The notes under the pieces are model-generated. The model saw only the letters and a program-made list of their open reading frames with translations, was not told the DNA's origin and ran no database searches. The position numbers were made by a program, and so were the translations under genes. Source: JAMOQA01 sp964420365 (GTDB taxonomy: Bacteria > Acidobacteriota > Polarisedimenticolia > J045). From it: DNA of 64,000 nt. Every line of letters starts with the position of its first letter. Positions within the stretch are counted from its first letter, which is position 1. The DNA is taken from positions 41,738 to 105,737 of the forward strand of contig CAYQTA010000036.1 of assembly GCA_964420365.1 (NCBI GenBank), read 5' to 3'. This document shows positions 34,995 to 44,087 of this stretch, piece after piece.

Positions 34995-37900
34995 GTGCGG
35001 ACGCCGCCGGCGCCGGGCCGTTTCGAGGTGCTCCGCCGCCTGGGAACGGGGGGCAGCGCCGAGGTCCTGCTCGCCCGCGATCGGCAGGGTGGGCGTCTCG
35101 TCGCCCTCAAGGTTCCCCGCCCGGGCAGCGCCACGCCTCCCGACCTGGCCGCCGAGTTCGCCCGGGTCTCGTCCCTCGCCCACCCCGGGATCGCGGCGGC
35201 CCTCGACTACGTGCCCCCGGAAGAGCCCGGTGGCCCCTGCCTCGTTCTCGAGGCGGCACCGGGAGTGCCCTCCGCGGAAGCCGCCCGTACCGCGGACCCG
35301 CGGAGGATCCTGTCCTGGGTGGCCGGCGTCGCCGAGGTCCTGGACTTCCTGCACGGCAGCGGCCTGCTCCACGGGGACCTGAAACCGGAGAACGTCTTCG
35401 TCGGGCCGGACGACCTTCCCCGCCTCCTGGACTTCGGTCTGGCCCGCGCACCCGGCGAGCGCGGCGGCGGGACCGTCGCGACGGCGGCCCCGGAGGTGTT
35501 GCGCGGGGAGCCCGGGGACGAACGGAGCGACCTGTGGTCTCTCGGGGCGACCCTGGCCTGGTGGCTTTACGGCCGACCTCCGGCGGGAGACACGCTGGCC
35601 GTCCGCCTCGCCGGCCTCGACCGGCGGCCGGCCCTCCCGGCCCCCCCCGCCGGGCTCGGCATCGTCCGGGAACTTCTCCGCGCCCTCCTGGCACCCCGGC
35701 CGACCGACAGGATCCCGTCCGCCCGCGCGCTGCTCCGTCGGCTCGAGGAGGAAGGGATCCGGCCCCACCCGCGCCTGGTCGACCCGGCCGCCCGGGCACG
35801 CTCCCTCCCCCTGGCGGGTCGCGAGGAACTGCTCGAACGCCTGGCCCTCGCCCTCGTGGAAGGCGAGGACGGGGCGCGCTTCGTCGCGCTGGCCGGGCCG
35901 GCCGGCGCGGGACACGCCCGCATCGTCGGCGAGCTGGTCCGCAGGGCCCGGCTGGCGGGGCGGCGGGTAATCGTCCACGAGCGCGGGGCCGGACGGCTCG
36001 CCACGACCCTGGCCTCGGCCTCCGGGACGCGGGTCCTGGGCGCTTCCCCGGCGGTCCTCCTCGCCACCCTGGCCCGTCGTGCGCCGGGGCTGCTCGTCGT
36101 CGTCGAGGCCGCGGACGAACTCCCGGAAAGGGAACGGCGGGAACTGGCGACGTTCCCCTCCCGCCTCGGCGACCGGCCGATCCGGGTCCTGGCCGCGTTC
36201 CGGGGGGGCGAGTCCCCGGCGGGATGGGATCGCGAGGACCTCCCACCTCTCGGCGCCCGGGAAATCGGCATCCTGGTCACCCACCTGCTCCCGGGAGCGG
36301 CCTGCCCCCGGTCGTTCCTCGAACGCCTGGCCCGGTGGTCCGGTGGCCGGCCGGCGCCGGTGGTCGAACTGGTGCTGGCCGCGGTCCGAGAGGGCAGGGT
36401 CCGTCGGGTCGGCGAAGGCTGGGAAATGACCGACCTGGCGGCCTTCCCCCTCCCCGCCCCCCCGGGAGAGGGCTTTCCCACCCGGGCCCTGCCACCTCCC
36501 GGGTCTCCCGGGGGTCGGTTCCTCGGCGCCCTCGCGGTGCTCGGACTCCCGTCCTCCCCTCTCGAGGTGGCCCGCACCGCGGGTCTCCCGGCCGCCGACG
36601 CCGGGCGCATCGTCCGGGAGCTGCGGCGCGACGGCCTCCTCGATCGCCTGGCCGATGGCCGGGTCTTCCTGCCCCCGGGCGTCGATCCCCTGGTGTCGCC
36701 GGACGACCTGCCGCGCCTGCATGCCCGGGCCCTCGCGGCGCTGCGCGGACTCGCCCGGCCCGACGCGGCCGGCGGCGAGATCCCCCGGGCGGCACGCCTG
36801 GCGCGGCACGCCCTCGGCGCCGGGCGATCCGTCACCGGGGCACGCCTGGCGGCCCTGGCCGTGGAGCGTGCCCTCCGGGAGGACGAACCCGAGACGGCGG
36901 CGGCGATCCTGGCCCACCTGCCGGAAGTGCCGGATGACCTTCCGGCCGCGGCCCGGGCGGTCCTCGAGCGGTGCCGGGGCGACCTGGCCCTCGCCCGGGG
37001 CGAGGCCGGGCGTGCGGCGGAGCTGCTGGAGGCGGCGGCCGCGCGCTTCGAGCGGGCAGGCCGGCCCGTGGCCGCGGCCCTCGCCCGCGCGCGGGAAGGA
37101 CGCGCCCGGGCCGCCAGGGGGGACCTGGCCGGCGCGCTCCGGCTCTTCGGAGCGATTCCGCGGGACGGGTTGCCCCCCGGTCCGCGGGCGGCAATCCTGC
37201 TCGAGGAGGGGGTGGCCCTGGCCCTGGCCGGGCGGGCGGACGAGGCGGTCGTCCGCTTCCGCCGCGCCGCACGAACCGTGTCCCCGGGACACCCGGTCCG
37301 GGCCCGGGCGGAAGTCTCCCTCGGGAGGGCCCTCGTTCTTGCGGGCCGGGCGGAGGAAGGACTCCCCGTCCTGCGCCGGGCCGACGAGGCGGCGCGCAAC
37401 ATCCCCGCCGTGTTCCGGCCCCTCCTGGTGGCGCGCCTCCAGGGAGAGCTGGCCATCGGCAGGCCCCTCCGGGTCCTGGCCGAGGTCCGGCGTGCGCTCG
37501 CCCTCCTGGAGGAGCGGGCGGATGCAGATGGTCTCGCCCTCGTGCACACGCTGGCGGGAGAGGCGCACCGCGCCCTCGGCGAGTGGGAACCGGCCCTGCG
37601 GTCGTTCCGGGAGGCGGCGGCCTGGCGGCGGGTGCAGGGGAATCCCGCATGGACCGCCGCGGCCCTCGGTCGGCTGGCCGCGGTGGAGATCCACCTGGGG
37701 CTCCTGGACCGGGCACGGCGCCGGCTCGCCGAGGCCCTCCGTCTCCTCGGCCACCGGGCGGCGCCCGCGTACCGGGCGCCCCTCCACGGGCAACTCGCCC
37801 GCCTGCTCGCCCTCGCCGGGGACGCCGAGGGAGCGCTTCGATCCGCCCAGGCGGCCCTCGCCCTGGCCCGCCGGGAGACGCCCGAGCGACGGGCGGACGC

Positions 37901-39836
37901 CCGGGCGGCCCTCGCCCGGGCCCTCGCCGCGGCAGGTCGTCTCGCGGAGGCCGCGACGGCCGCGCGGCGGGTCCTCGACCTGGTCCGGGCAGCGGGGGGC
38001 CTCGGCCGGGAGGCCCTCGTCGCCGAGATGCTGGCCCTCCGGGCGCGGCACCTCGCCACCCTGGCGCCGAGGGAGGCCCTCTCCCTCGCCCGTCGCGCGC
38101 GGGAGCTGGCGGACCGTGCGGCCGCACCGGATGCCGCCCGGGAGGCGCTGCTGGCCCTGGCCGAGGCCCACGTCCACCTGGACGAGCCCGGGGAGGCCGA
38201 GCGGGCCCGGGGAGAGGCCCGGGCCCGGCTCGTGGTCGAGGCGGGTCGCCTCGCTCCCGACCTGGCCGAGGCGTTTCTCTCCCGCCCGGACCGGGCGACG
38301 GACGGCCTCGACGTCTCGTCCGCGGGCCAGCGCCTCGACGCCCTTTACGAGATCGTCGCCGAGCTGAACGGGGGCCGGGAACCCCGCGAGGTCATCGAGG
38401 TGCTCCTCGACCGGGCCCTGGAGCTCCTGGGGGCCGAGCGCGGCGCGGTCCTCCTCGCACGGCCCGGGGGAGGCCTCGAGGTGGTCCTCTCCCGCCACGT
38501 GGAACCGGAGACCGAGCGGGACGCGATCGCCCTGTCCCGAACGATCCTCGACCGTGCCCGGGGCGGGGAGGCGATCCTCGCCGCGGACCCGGCGTCCGAC
38601 CCCCGCTTCGCCGGTGCCCACTCGGTCCGGATGTTCGCGATCCGGGCGGTGCTGTGCGTGCCGCTCCGCACCAGGACGGGGATGGTCGGCGCCGTTTACG
38701 TCGATTCCCGGGCACCCGGCCGGCGATTCACCGGCGAGGACCTTCGCTTCCTCGAGGCCCTCGCCCATCACGCCGCCCTGGCCCTCGAGAACGTCCGGGA
38801 ACGGCTCCGTCTCGCCGAGGAAAACGAGCGCCTCCGGGCCCAGCTCGACCGGCGAGACCGGCTCGGACCGCTGGTCGGGGCGTCCCCGGCGATGCAGGAG
38901 GTCTATCGCAAGATCGAGGAGATGGCCCCGACCGGCTTCCCCGTCCTCGTCCTCGGGGAATCGGGCACCGGCAAGGAACTGGTCGCCCGGACCCTGCACC
39001 GGCACGGTCCCGCGCCGGACGGGCCCTTCGTCGCGGTCAACTGTGCCGCTCTGCCCGCCTCGATCCTCGAGTCGACCCTGTTCGGCCACGAGAAGGGAGC
39101 CTTCACCGGGGCGGACCGGGCCCGACCCGGCCTCGTCGAGCGCGCGCACGGCGGCACCCTCTTCCTCGACGAGATCGGGGAGCTGCCGCCGGAGATCCAG
39201 GCGAAGTTCCTGCGGGTGCTGGAAACCCGCGAGGTCCAGCGGCTCGGTGCCGCCGCGCCGCGCCCGGTCGACTTCCGCCTGGTGGCGGCGACGAACCGGG
39301 ACCTCCAGGAAGAGGTCCGGGAGGGTCGCTTCCGCGAGGACCTGTACTACCGGCTCGATGTCCTCCGGATCGCCCTGCCCCCCCTGCGGGACCGGATCGA
39401 GGATCTCCCCCTCCTGGTCGAGCACCTGCTGGGCAAGCTGGAGGAGAGCTTCGGCCCGCTGCGGGTTCACCCGGAGACGCTGGCCCGTCTCGCCTCGTGG
39501 CGCTGGCCGGGGAACGTGCGGGAGCTGGAGAACGTCCTGCGCCGTCTCGCCCTCCGCGCCCGGGCAGGCGTGATCGGACCGGAGGCGCTCGCCGCCGACC
39601 CGGAGATGGCCGAGCGGTTCGGCGTCACCGCCGCTCCCGGGCCCACCCGTCTCGAGGAGGCCGAGCGGGAGGCGATCCGCCGGGCGCTGGAGCTGACCCG
39701 GGGCCACCGCGAACGCGCCGCTCGCCTCCTCGGCATCGGCCGGGCCACCCTCTTCCGGAAGATCCGCCGCTATGGCCTCGGGGACGTGGGTCGTCTCGAT
39801 TCGAGACCCCCCCGGAAACCCGACGCAACCCCCTGA
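34995..39836 (+). CDS. Ser/Thr kinase - degenerate ATPase - TPR - GAF - sigma-54 activator - Fis HTH fusion
   Basis: 1613 residues. Residues about 8-250 are a Hanks-type kinase: RRLGTGGSAEVLLAR, VALKVPR, LLHGDLKPENVF (catalytic loop) and LLDFGLAR. About 265-450 resembles the ATPase half of large kinase/STAND regulators, but its P-loop reads GPAGAGHAR and lacks the Lys. About 600-1100 is Ala/Leu/Arg-rich helical repeats, TPR-like. A GAF domain follows (1115-1265). Residues 1292-1530 form a full sigma-54 AAA+ domain: GESGTGKE, GAFTGAD (sigma-54 contact) and LVAATNRDL. A Fis-type HTH ends the protein (RERAARLLGIGRATLFRKIR). It therefore couples kinase signalling to transcription in one chain. 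Start GTG. Confidence 0.9.
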   Translation: MRTPPAPGRFEVLRRLGTGGSAEVLLARDRQGGRLVALKVPRPGSATPPDLAAEFARVSSLAHPGIAAALDYVPPEEPGGPCLVLEAAPGVPSAEAARTADPRRILSWVAGVAEVLDFLHGSGLLHGDLKPENVFVGPDDLPRLLDFGLARAPGERGGGTVATAAPEVLRGEPGDERSDLWSLGATLAWWLYGRPPAGDTLAVRLAGLDRRPALPAPPAGLGIVRELLRALLAPRPTDRIPSARALLRRLEEEGIRPHPRLVDPAARARSLPLAGREELLERLALALVEGEDGARFVALAGPAGAGHARIVGELVRRARLAGRRVIVHERGAGRLATTLASASGTRVLGASPAVLLATLARRAPGLLVVVEAADELPERERRELATFPSRLGDRPIRVLAAFRGGESPAGWDREDLPPLGAREIGILVTHLLPGAACPRSFLERLARWSGGRPAPVVELVLAAVREGRVRRVGEGWEMTDLAAFPLPAPPGEGFPTRALPPPGSPGGRFLGALAVLGLPSSPLEVARTAGLPAADAGRIVRELRRDGLLDRLADGRVFLPPGVDPLVSPDDLPRLHARALAALRGLARPDAAGGEIPRAARLARHALGAGRSVTGARLAALAVERALREDEPETAAAILAHLPEVPDDLPAAARAVLERCRGDLALARGEAGRAAELLEAAAARFERAGRPVAAALARAREGRARAARGDLAGALRLFGAIPRDGLPPGPRAAILLEEGVALALAGRADEAVVRFRRAARTVSPGHPVRARAEVSLGRALVLAGRAEEGLPVLRRADEAARNIPAVFRPLLVARLQGELAIGRPLRVLAEVRRALALLEERADADGLALVHTLAGEAHRALGEWEPALRSFREAAAWRRVQGNPAWTAAALGRLAAVEIHLGLLDRARRRLAEALRLLGHRAAPAYRAPLHGQLARLLALAGDAEGALRSAQAALALARRETPERRADARAALARALAAAGRLAEAATAARRVLDLVRAAGGLGREALVAEMLALRARHLATLAPREALSLARRARELADRAAAPDAAREALLALAEAHVHLDEPGEAERARGEARARLVVEAGRLAPDLAEAFLSRPDRATDGLDVSSAGQRLDALYEIVAELNGGREPREVIEVLLDRALELLGAERGAVLLARPGGGLEVVLSRHVEPETERDAIALSRTILDRARGGEAILAADPASDPRFAGAHSVRMFAIRAVLCVPLRTRTGMVGAVYVDSRAPGRRFTGEDLRFLEALAHHAALALENVRERLRLAEENERLRAQLDRRDRLGPLVGASPAMQEVYRKIEEMAPTGFPVLVLGESGTGKELVARTLHRHGPAPDGPFVAVNCAALPASILESTLFGHEKGAFTGADRARPGLVERAHGGTLFLDEIGELPPEIQAKFLRVLETREVQRLGAAAPRPVDFRLVAATNRDLQEEVREGRFREDLYYRLDVLRIALPPLRDRIEDLPLLVEHLLGKLEESFGPLRVHPETLARLASWRWPGNVRELENVLRRLALRARAGVIGPEALAADPEMAERFGVTAAPGPTRLEEAEREAIRRALELTRGHRERAARLLGIGRATLFRKIRRYGLGDVGRLDSRPPRKPDATP

Positions 39837-40546
39837 GTCACGGCCCCTTCCCGGCGCCGCCGGGAACGCGCCTCCCGGAGACCGAACGGGACCGTCTCGG
39901 CATGAGACGATCCTGCGATCCGGCCGCGGGGCTCACCCCGCACCCCCTTCCCGCGATAACCAGCAGTCTGCCCGGGGGTTGCACCTCGCGGACGCGATCG
40001 CACGGCGTCCTGGCATGGGTCGTGCTTTGGAAAGGGGCGCCCGGAAAGGCGAGCCCAGCACGCGGGAGCGAGGACCCGCCGGGAGCGCCGGGAGGCCGGG
40101 CGCAGGAAGCAAGAAGGAGGCATTCGCTGGAAACAGGATCGTTTCCCGGGCCGCCCGGAGCCCGTCTCCCCGGATACGAGCAAGGGGTGACCAGCAGCCG
40201 GGGGCGGGAGGACGGGCAGCCGGGAAACGACAGGAGATGCACAGGGAGGGAAGGAAGGAAGCAGAAGCAGAGGAACTCCCCCAGGACCCCAATCCTGGCC
40301 TTCGGCAAGCCAGGCGGCAGGCACCCCGGGACCCCCCTCACCCCCCTCTCACGTGGGGCGCCTGCCGGTCCCGCCCTCCCGTGGGGCCGCGCTCCGAGGC
40401 ACTTCCGACCCCGCCTCGCCGCGCGGCCCCCACTTTTCCCCGTCGCCCGTTTCGAACGGCCGGTTCCGGCACGTCGCCCACCAGGTGGACGGCGCGTCGG
40501 GCGCCGCGGTGCCGTTTCCCGGGGACGTTGGCAGGTCACCCGAAAC
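39837..40546. other. 710-bp intergenic region without a credible gene
   Basis: Lies between two convergent genes, where most gaps in this window are under 100 bases. Composition differs: purine-rich tracts (GGAGGGAAGGAAGGAAGCAG near 40245) and a lower GC than its surroundings. Hairpins are visible near 39850 (TTCCCGGC/GCCGGGAA), 39890 (GTCTC/GAGAC) and 40295 (CCTGGC/GCCAGG). Open frames here have unusual composition for the genome and no binding site. It could hold an RNA or be a decayed gene. Confidence 0.5.
40011..40026 (+). promoter_or_regulatory. Candidate sigma-54 (-24/-12) promoter
   Basis: TGGCATGGGTCGTGCT keeps GG and GC exactly 12 bases apart, and matches the consensus TGGCACG-N4-TTGCA except C6 and the first T of the -12 element. 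It lies 175 bases after the end of the sigma-54 activator gene. No gene is seen downstream on this strand, so any product would be an RNA. One such match may occur by chance. Confidence 0.3.
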
Positions 40547-41893
40547 CTAGCGATCCCCTTGACGGAACCGAAGTCCTTCCGTGACCAGCCGTTCCAGCAG
40601 GCGCGACGGGTCGGCGGAGGGAAGGGCGAGAAGCCAGTCGCGGACCCGCGCGGCGGGCAGGCGGCCCGACAGGAAGGCCCGGGCCAGCAGACGGCCCGGC
40701 CCCGGGTCGGTGCCGGCTCTCGCGGCGGGGCCGGGATCGATCGCAACCGCCAGGACCTCCGCCAGGATCTCCCGCACGTCCCTCCACGGGGAGGCGGGCA
40801 GGAACTCCCCGAGGCCGTCGATTCGACCTCCCAGGGCATCGACCAGGAAACGGCCGGTCTCCCGCGCCACGGCGGCGAGCCGGCGGGGCCGGGCGGCCAG
40901 GACCCGCGCCCCGGGGTGCCAGGCCGCCCCGGCACGGTCCAGCCGGTCGAGGAAGGCTTCCACCTCGTCCGGGCCCGCCCCCCCTTCCCGGAGCGCCCGC
41001 CGGGCACGACCCCGTTCCCCGTCCCCGAGGACCAGGGGGAACAGGTCGGCGAGCCACGTTCCCGGCGCCACGACCAGTTCCCGGGGGTCGATTCCGACCG
41101 TTTCCAGGGAGGCGAGGGCGATCTCGTGGACCAGGAGCCCGGGGTCCGCGAGGGGCGGGGGCGGCTCGCCTCCCAGCCAGCGCGCGTGGACCCGGCCGAG
41201 GGCCGCCCGCCGTCCTCCCGGCACGGGCCGGTGGATCGAGAACGCGTCGTTCGCGCGCCGGGGCCCCGGGCCCGGCGGGTCGGTCTCCAGGTCGTGGAAG
41301 ACCCGGACGACGGTCGCCCCGGGGAACCGGTCCCGCAGCGCCGCCGGCAGGTGCCTCGCCGCCAGGTGGGCCTCGCCCACCACGATCACCGCAGCGGTCC
41401 CCGGGAGAGCGCTCGCCAGGTGGACCGCCAGGCGGTCGGCGAAGACCCGGTCCCGGAAGGCCAGGCTCTCCCCCCCACCCCGGGGCAGGACGTCGAGGGG
41501 CAGCACCGCCACTCCCAGCTCGCGGGCAAGGGAGAGCAGGCGCAGGACCGGGGCCCACGGGTATCCCCACTCCTCGTCCCACCGGGCACGCCGGCGCAGC
41601 TCACCGCCCCCGACGCGCCGGGCGAGCCACCGTTCGAGGTGCCGTCGGTCCCTCGCGGCGAACGCCTCGAGGGCGAGGACCGCCGAGCGCCCCGCCTCCC
41701 GCCAGGCCCGGAGCAGCTCCATCGCCGAGCGGCAGGCCCCGGGCAGGGGATGGTACTCGCCGAGCAGGACGATGTCGGCGTCGGCGGCGGCACTCAGCCA
41801 TGCACCGGCAGGGCAGGCCCGCCAGGGGAGGGATCCGATCTCCTCCGCGAGCGCGGAGAGGTAGGGAAGACGGGCGACCGGGTCGTCGCGCAC
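40547..41893 (-). CDS. ChaN-like (Tiki/EreA-superfamily) protein
   Basis: 448 residues, no signal peptide. The first 270 residues match the ChaN pattern: ADIVLLGEYHPLPG (Gly-Glu-x-His), AVLALEAF, a Trp-rich segment WDEEWGYPW and VIVVGEAHLAARHLP. ChaN proteins bind haem in some species; the wider fold includes metal-dependent hydrolases using the same Glu and His residues. The C-terminal 170 residues are helical and not recognised. It follows tatA after 13 bases on the same strand and is probably the last gene of the operon. Cytoplasmic location is predicted, which is unusual for ChaN lipoproteins. Confidence 0.75.
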   Translation of the reverse strand: MRDDPVARLPYLSALAEEIGSLPWRACPAGAWLSAAADADIVLLGEYHPLPGACRSAMELLRAWREAGRSAVLALEAFAARDRRHLERWLARRVGGGELRRRARWDEEWGYPWAPVLRLLSLARELGVAVLPLDVLPRGGGESLAFRDRVFADRLAVHLASALPGTAAVIVVGEAHLAARHLPAALRDRFPGATVVRVFHDLETDPPGPGPRRANDAFSIHRPVPGGRRAALGRVHARWLGGEPPPPLADPGLLVHEIALASLETVGIDPRELVVAPGTWLADLFPLVLGDGERGRARRALREGGAGPDEVEAFLDRLDRAGAAWHPGARVLAARPRRLAAVARETGRFLVDALGGRIDGLGEFLPASPWRDVREILAEVLAVAIDPGPAARAGTDPGPGRLLARAFLSGRLPAARVRDWLLALPSADPSRLLERLVTEGLRFRQGDR

Positions 41894-41906
41894 CGGCCGG
41901 TCCGGC

Positions 41907-42122
41907 TCAACCGGAGTGGTTGCGATCCTCGCCGGCCTCCGGCGGCCGCGGCGGCCCCGCCTCGTCGCCCCGCATCGCCGACCGGAAGTTGCGGATCCCC
42001 TCGCCCAGGCCCTTCCCCAGCTCGGGGAGCCGCCGCCAGCCGACCAGGATCACGATGATGAACAGCAGGACCAGCAGCTCGGGGAGACCGAGCGATCCGA
42101 TGAATGCGAGGGGAGCGGTCAC
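41907..42122 (-). CDS. tatA: Twin-arginine translocase subunit TatA
   Basis: Forms the pore-like assembly of the Tat pathway that exports folded, often cofactor-bearing proteins. 71 residues: one N-terminal membrane helix (LPELLVLLFIIVILVGW), the amphipathic helix RRLPELGKGLGEGIRNFRSAM and an acidic tail. The usual FG hinge is replaced by GW. The GTG at 42122 is chosen because AGGAGG lies seven bases upstream; the ATG at 42128 would sit one base after it. Located between selB and the ChaN-like gene; no tatC in the window. Confidence 0.92.
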   Translation of the reverse strand: MTAPLAFIGSLGLPELLVLLFIIVILVGWRRLPELGKGLGEGIRNFRSAMRGDEAGPPRPPEAGEDRNHSG

Positions 42123-42179
42123 GGGCATCCCTCCTGGGGGCGCCGCCGCTCGGCGGGCCCGGTATCCGGTGTCACGAGT

Positions 42180-44087
42180 CTACACCTGGATCCTGCGCCG
42201 GTCCCCCGCGCGCCTCGTGACCCCCGCGTCGTCCAGGGCCTCGAGGAGCGGGATCGCCCACTTGCGCGTCAGCCCGAAGATCTCCTTGAAACGGGGCACG
42301 TCGATCCAGCCGTCCCCCGCGGCCGCCTCCCGGCGCAGTCCCTCGACGACCCGTTCCCACGTCGTGCCGGCGATCCACGCGTCCCCGCGCAGGCGTACGG
42401 CCTTTCCCCGCCGGGCCAGGAAGGCGAGGAGCCTCCGCGCTCCACGACCCGGGTCGGCCTGCCGGAGCAGGTCGTCCTCCGGAACGGCCTCGAGGCCGGC
42501 CCGCTCGAGGATGGCCAGGATCCGCTCCACCGCCGCTTCCTGCTCCGGGGTCAACCGGGGGTCGTGCCCCGGCAGGCGAACGCTCTCCCGGGTCCAGGCG
42601 ACCCGGTTCTCCCGGGCCAGCAGGTCGAGGAAGGCGGCAAACTCGTCGGGTGTCCACCGGGAGGCGAACCGCTGCCGGAGAAGTTCCGGGGGCGGCCCCG
42701 GCTCGAGGGGTTCGGCCCGGTGCACCTCGCCGAGGTGGGCGACAAGGTCGTTCGCGAGCCCGTCCGCGGCCCCCGGGTCGAGCAGGCGGGTTCCGGCGAG
42801 AAGGACGGCCCTTCCCTCCCCCGCGAGGCGCTCCGCCAGGACCCCGGCGGTCTTCCGAGGGATCCCGAGCCGGGGAGAGCGGTCGAGGGGAAATCCCGCG
42901 CGGCCCGACCGGGCGACGTGAACCGCCACTCGATCCGCCGGCCCGCCACCGGCAAGGGCCCGGACCTCCCGGACCCAGGCGGCGTCGGCCCGCCGCCAGC
43001 GGGGAGGATCGAGGTCGGCGACGGTACCGCCGGCGAGGGTGATCACCGGCGAGTAGCGCCGCAGGATGAACCGGTCGCCGGGCAGGAGGGCCAGGGGCTC
43101 CTCGAGGCGCACCTGGAGCACTCCTTCGTCCCCGGGCCCGATCCGGCCCGGCTCGGGCAGGCGCAGCCGGCCGAGCACCTCGGCGGTCCCGTGATGGACC
43201 CGGACCCGCATCCCGTGCTCGAGGGAAACCGGCGCGTCGTCGACGACCCGCACCAGGGCATCGAGCACCCGGGTGTCGACCGCCCCCTCCGGGGGAACCA
43301 GCACCATGCCGCGGCGCAGCTCGGACCGTTCCACGCCCTGGAGGTTCACCGCGACCCGGGCGGGAGGATCGACCCGTTCCCGCGACTCCCCGTGCACCTG
43401 CAGCCCCCGGATACGCGCCGCGGGTCCTCCGGGCGCCGCTACCAGCTCGTCCCCGGCGGCCAGGGGGCCCCCGTGAAGGGTGCCGGTGATCACGGTGCCG
43501 AACCCCTTCGCCGCGAAGACCCGGTCGATCGGAACGCGCGGCCACGGACCCTCCTCCCGGGGAGGCAGCTCCCGCGCCACCCGGGCCAGGATGGCGACCA
43601 GCTCGTCGACCCCCTCCCCGGTGCGCCCACTCACCCGGACGAGGGGAGCCCCCTCGAGGAAGGTCCCGGCGACCAGTTCCCGGACCTCCTCCTCGGCGAG
43701 CGCCACCAGGTCCTCGTCCGCAAGGTCGATCCTGGTGAGGGCGATCGCTCCACCCCGGCTGCCCAGCAGGTCGCAGATCTCGAGGTGCTCGACGGTCTGG
43801 GGCATCACGGACTCGTCGGCCGCAACGACCAGGAGCACCACGTCGATGCCGCTCGCTCCCGCGAGCATGTTGTGCACGAACCGCTCGTGCCCCGGCACGT
43901 CCACGAACGACAGGACGACGTCGTCCACCCGCCGGTGGGCGAACCCGAGGTCGATCGTGATCCCCCGTTCCTTCTCCTCCCTGAGCCGATCGGGGTCGAT
44001 CCCGGTGATCGCCCGCACCAGGGTCGATTTCCCGTGATCGATGTGGCCGGCGGTGCCGACGACGACGATGCGCGGCTCGCTGCTCAC
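42180..44087 (-). CDS. selB: Selenocysteine-specific elongation factor SelB
   Basis: Delivers selenocysteinyl-tRNA to in-frame UGA codons that carry a SECIS hairpin. 635 residues. EF-Tu-like GTPase at the N-terminus: GTAGHIDHGKSTL (P-loop), KERGITIDLGFA, DVPGHERF; the NKxD position reads LTRID. Beta-barrel domains II/III follow, with IDRVFAAKGFGTVITGTL. The C-terminus carries winged helices (for example FKEIFGLTRKWAIPLLEALD) that bind SECIS RNA. The GTG start overlaps the stop of the histidine kinase gene (GTGA). No selA, selD or selC is found here. The gene implies that UGA is sometimes decoded in this genome, which matters for annotating apparent truncations. Confidence 0.96.
   Translation of the reverse strand: MSSEPRIVVVGTAGHIDHGKSTLVRAITGIDPDRLREEKERGITIDLGFAHRRVDDVVLSFVDVPGHERFVHNMLAGASGIDVVLLVVAADESVMPQTVEHLEICDLLGSRGGAIALTRIDLADEDLVALAEEEVRELVAGTFLEGAPLVRVSGRTGEGVDELVAILARVARELPPREEGPWPRVPIDRVFAAKGFGTVITGTLHGGPLAAGDELVAAPGGPAARIRGLQVHGESRERVDPPARVAVNLQGVERSELRRGMVLVPPEGAVDTRVLDALVRVVDDAPVSLEHGMRVRVHHGTAEVLGRLRLPEPGRIGPGDEGVLQVRLEEPLALLPGDRFILRRYSPVITLAGGTVADLDPPRWRRADAAWVREVRALAGGGPADRVAVHVARSGRAGFPLDRSPRLGIPRKTAGVLAERLAGEGRAVLLAGTRLLDPGAADGLANDLVAHLGEVHRAEPLEPGPPPELLRQRFASRWTPDEFAAFLDLLARENRVAWTRESVRLPGHDPRLTPEQEAAVERILAILERAGLEAVPEDDLLRQADPGRGARRLLAFLARRGKAVRLRGDAWIAGTTWERVVEGLRREAAAGDGWIDVPRFKEIFGLTRKWAIPLLEALDDAGVTRRAGDRRRIQV

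Noticed and set aside
39770..40324. Possible 184-residue protein on the minus strand in the gap
   Set aside because: No ribosome binding site, composition unlike real genes here and overlap with the end of the regulator gene.
36971..42058. Open frame of 1695 codons on the plus strand
   Set aside because: It is a shadow of the regulator, the intergenic gap and the ChaN, TatA and selB genes. The translation is Arg/Pro/Gly low-complexity, as expected from a shifted frame in very GC-rich DNA.
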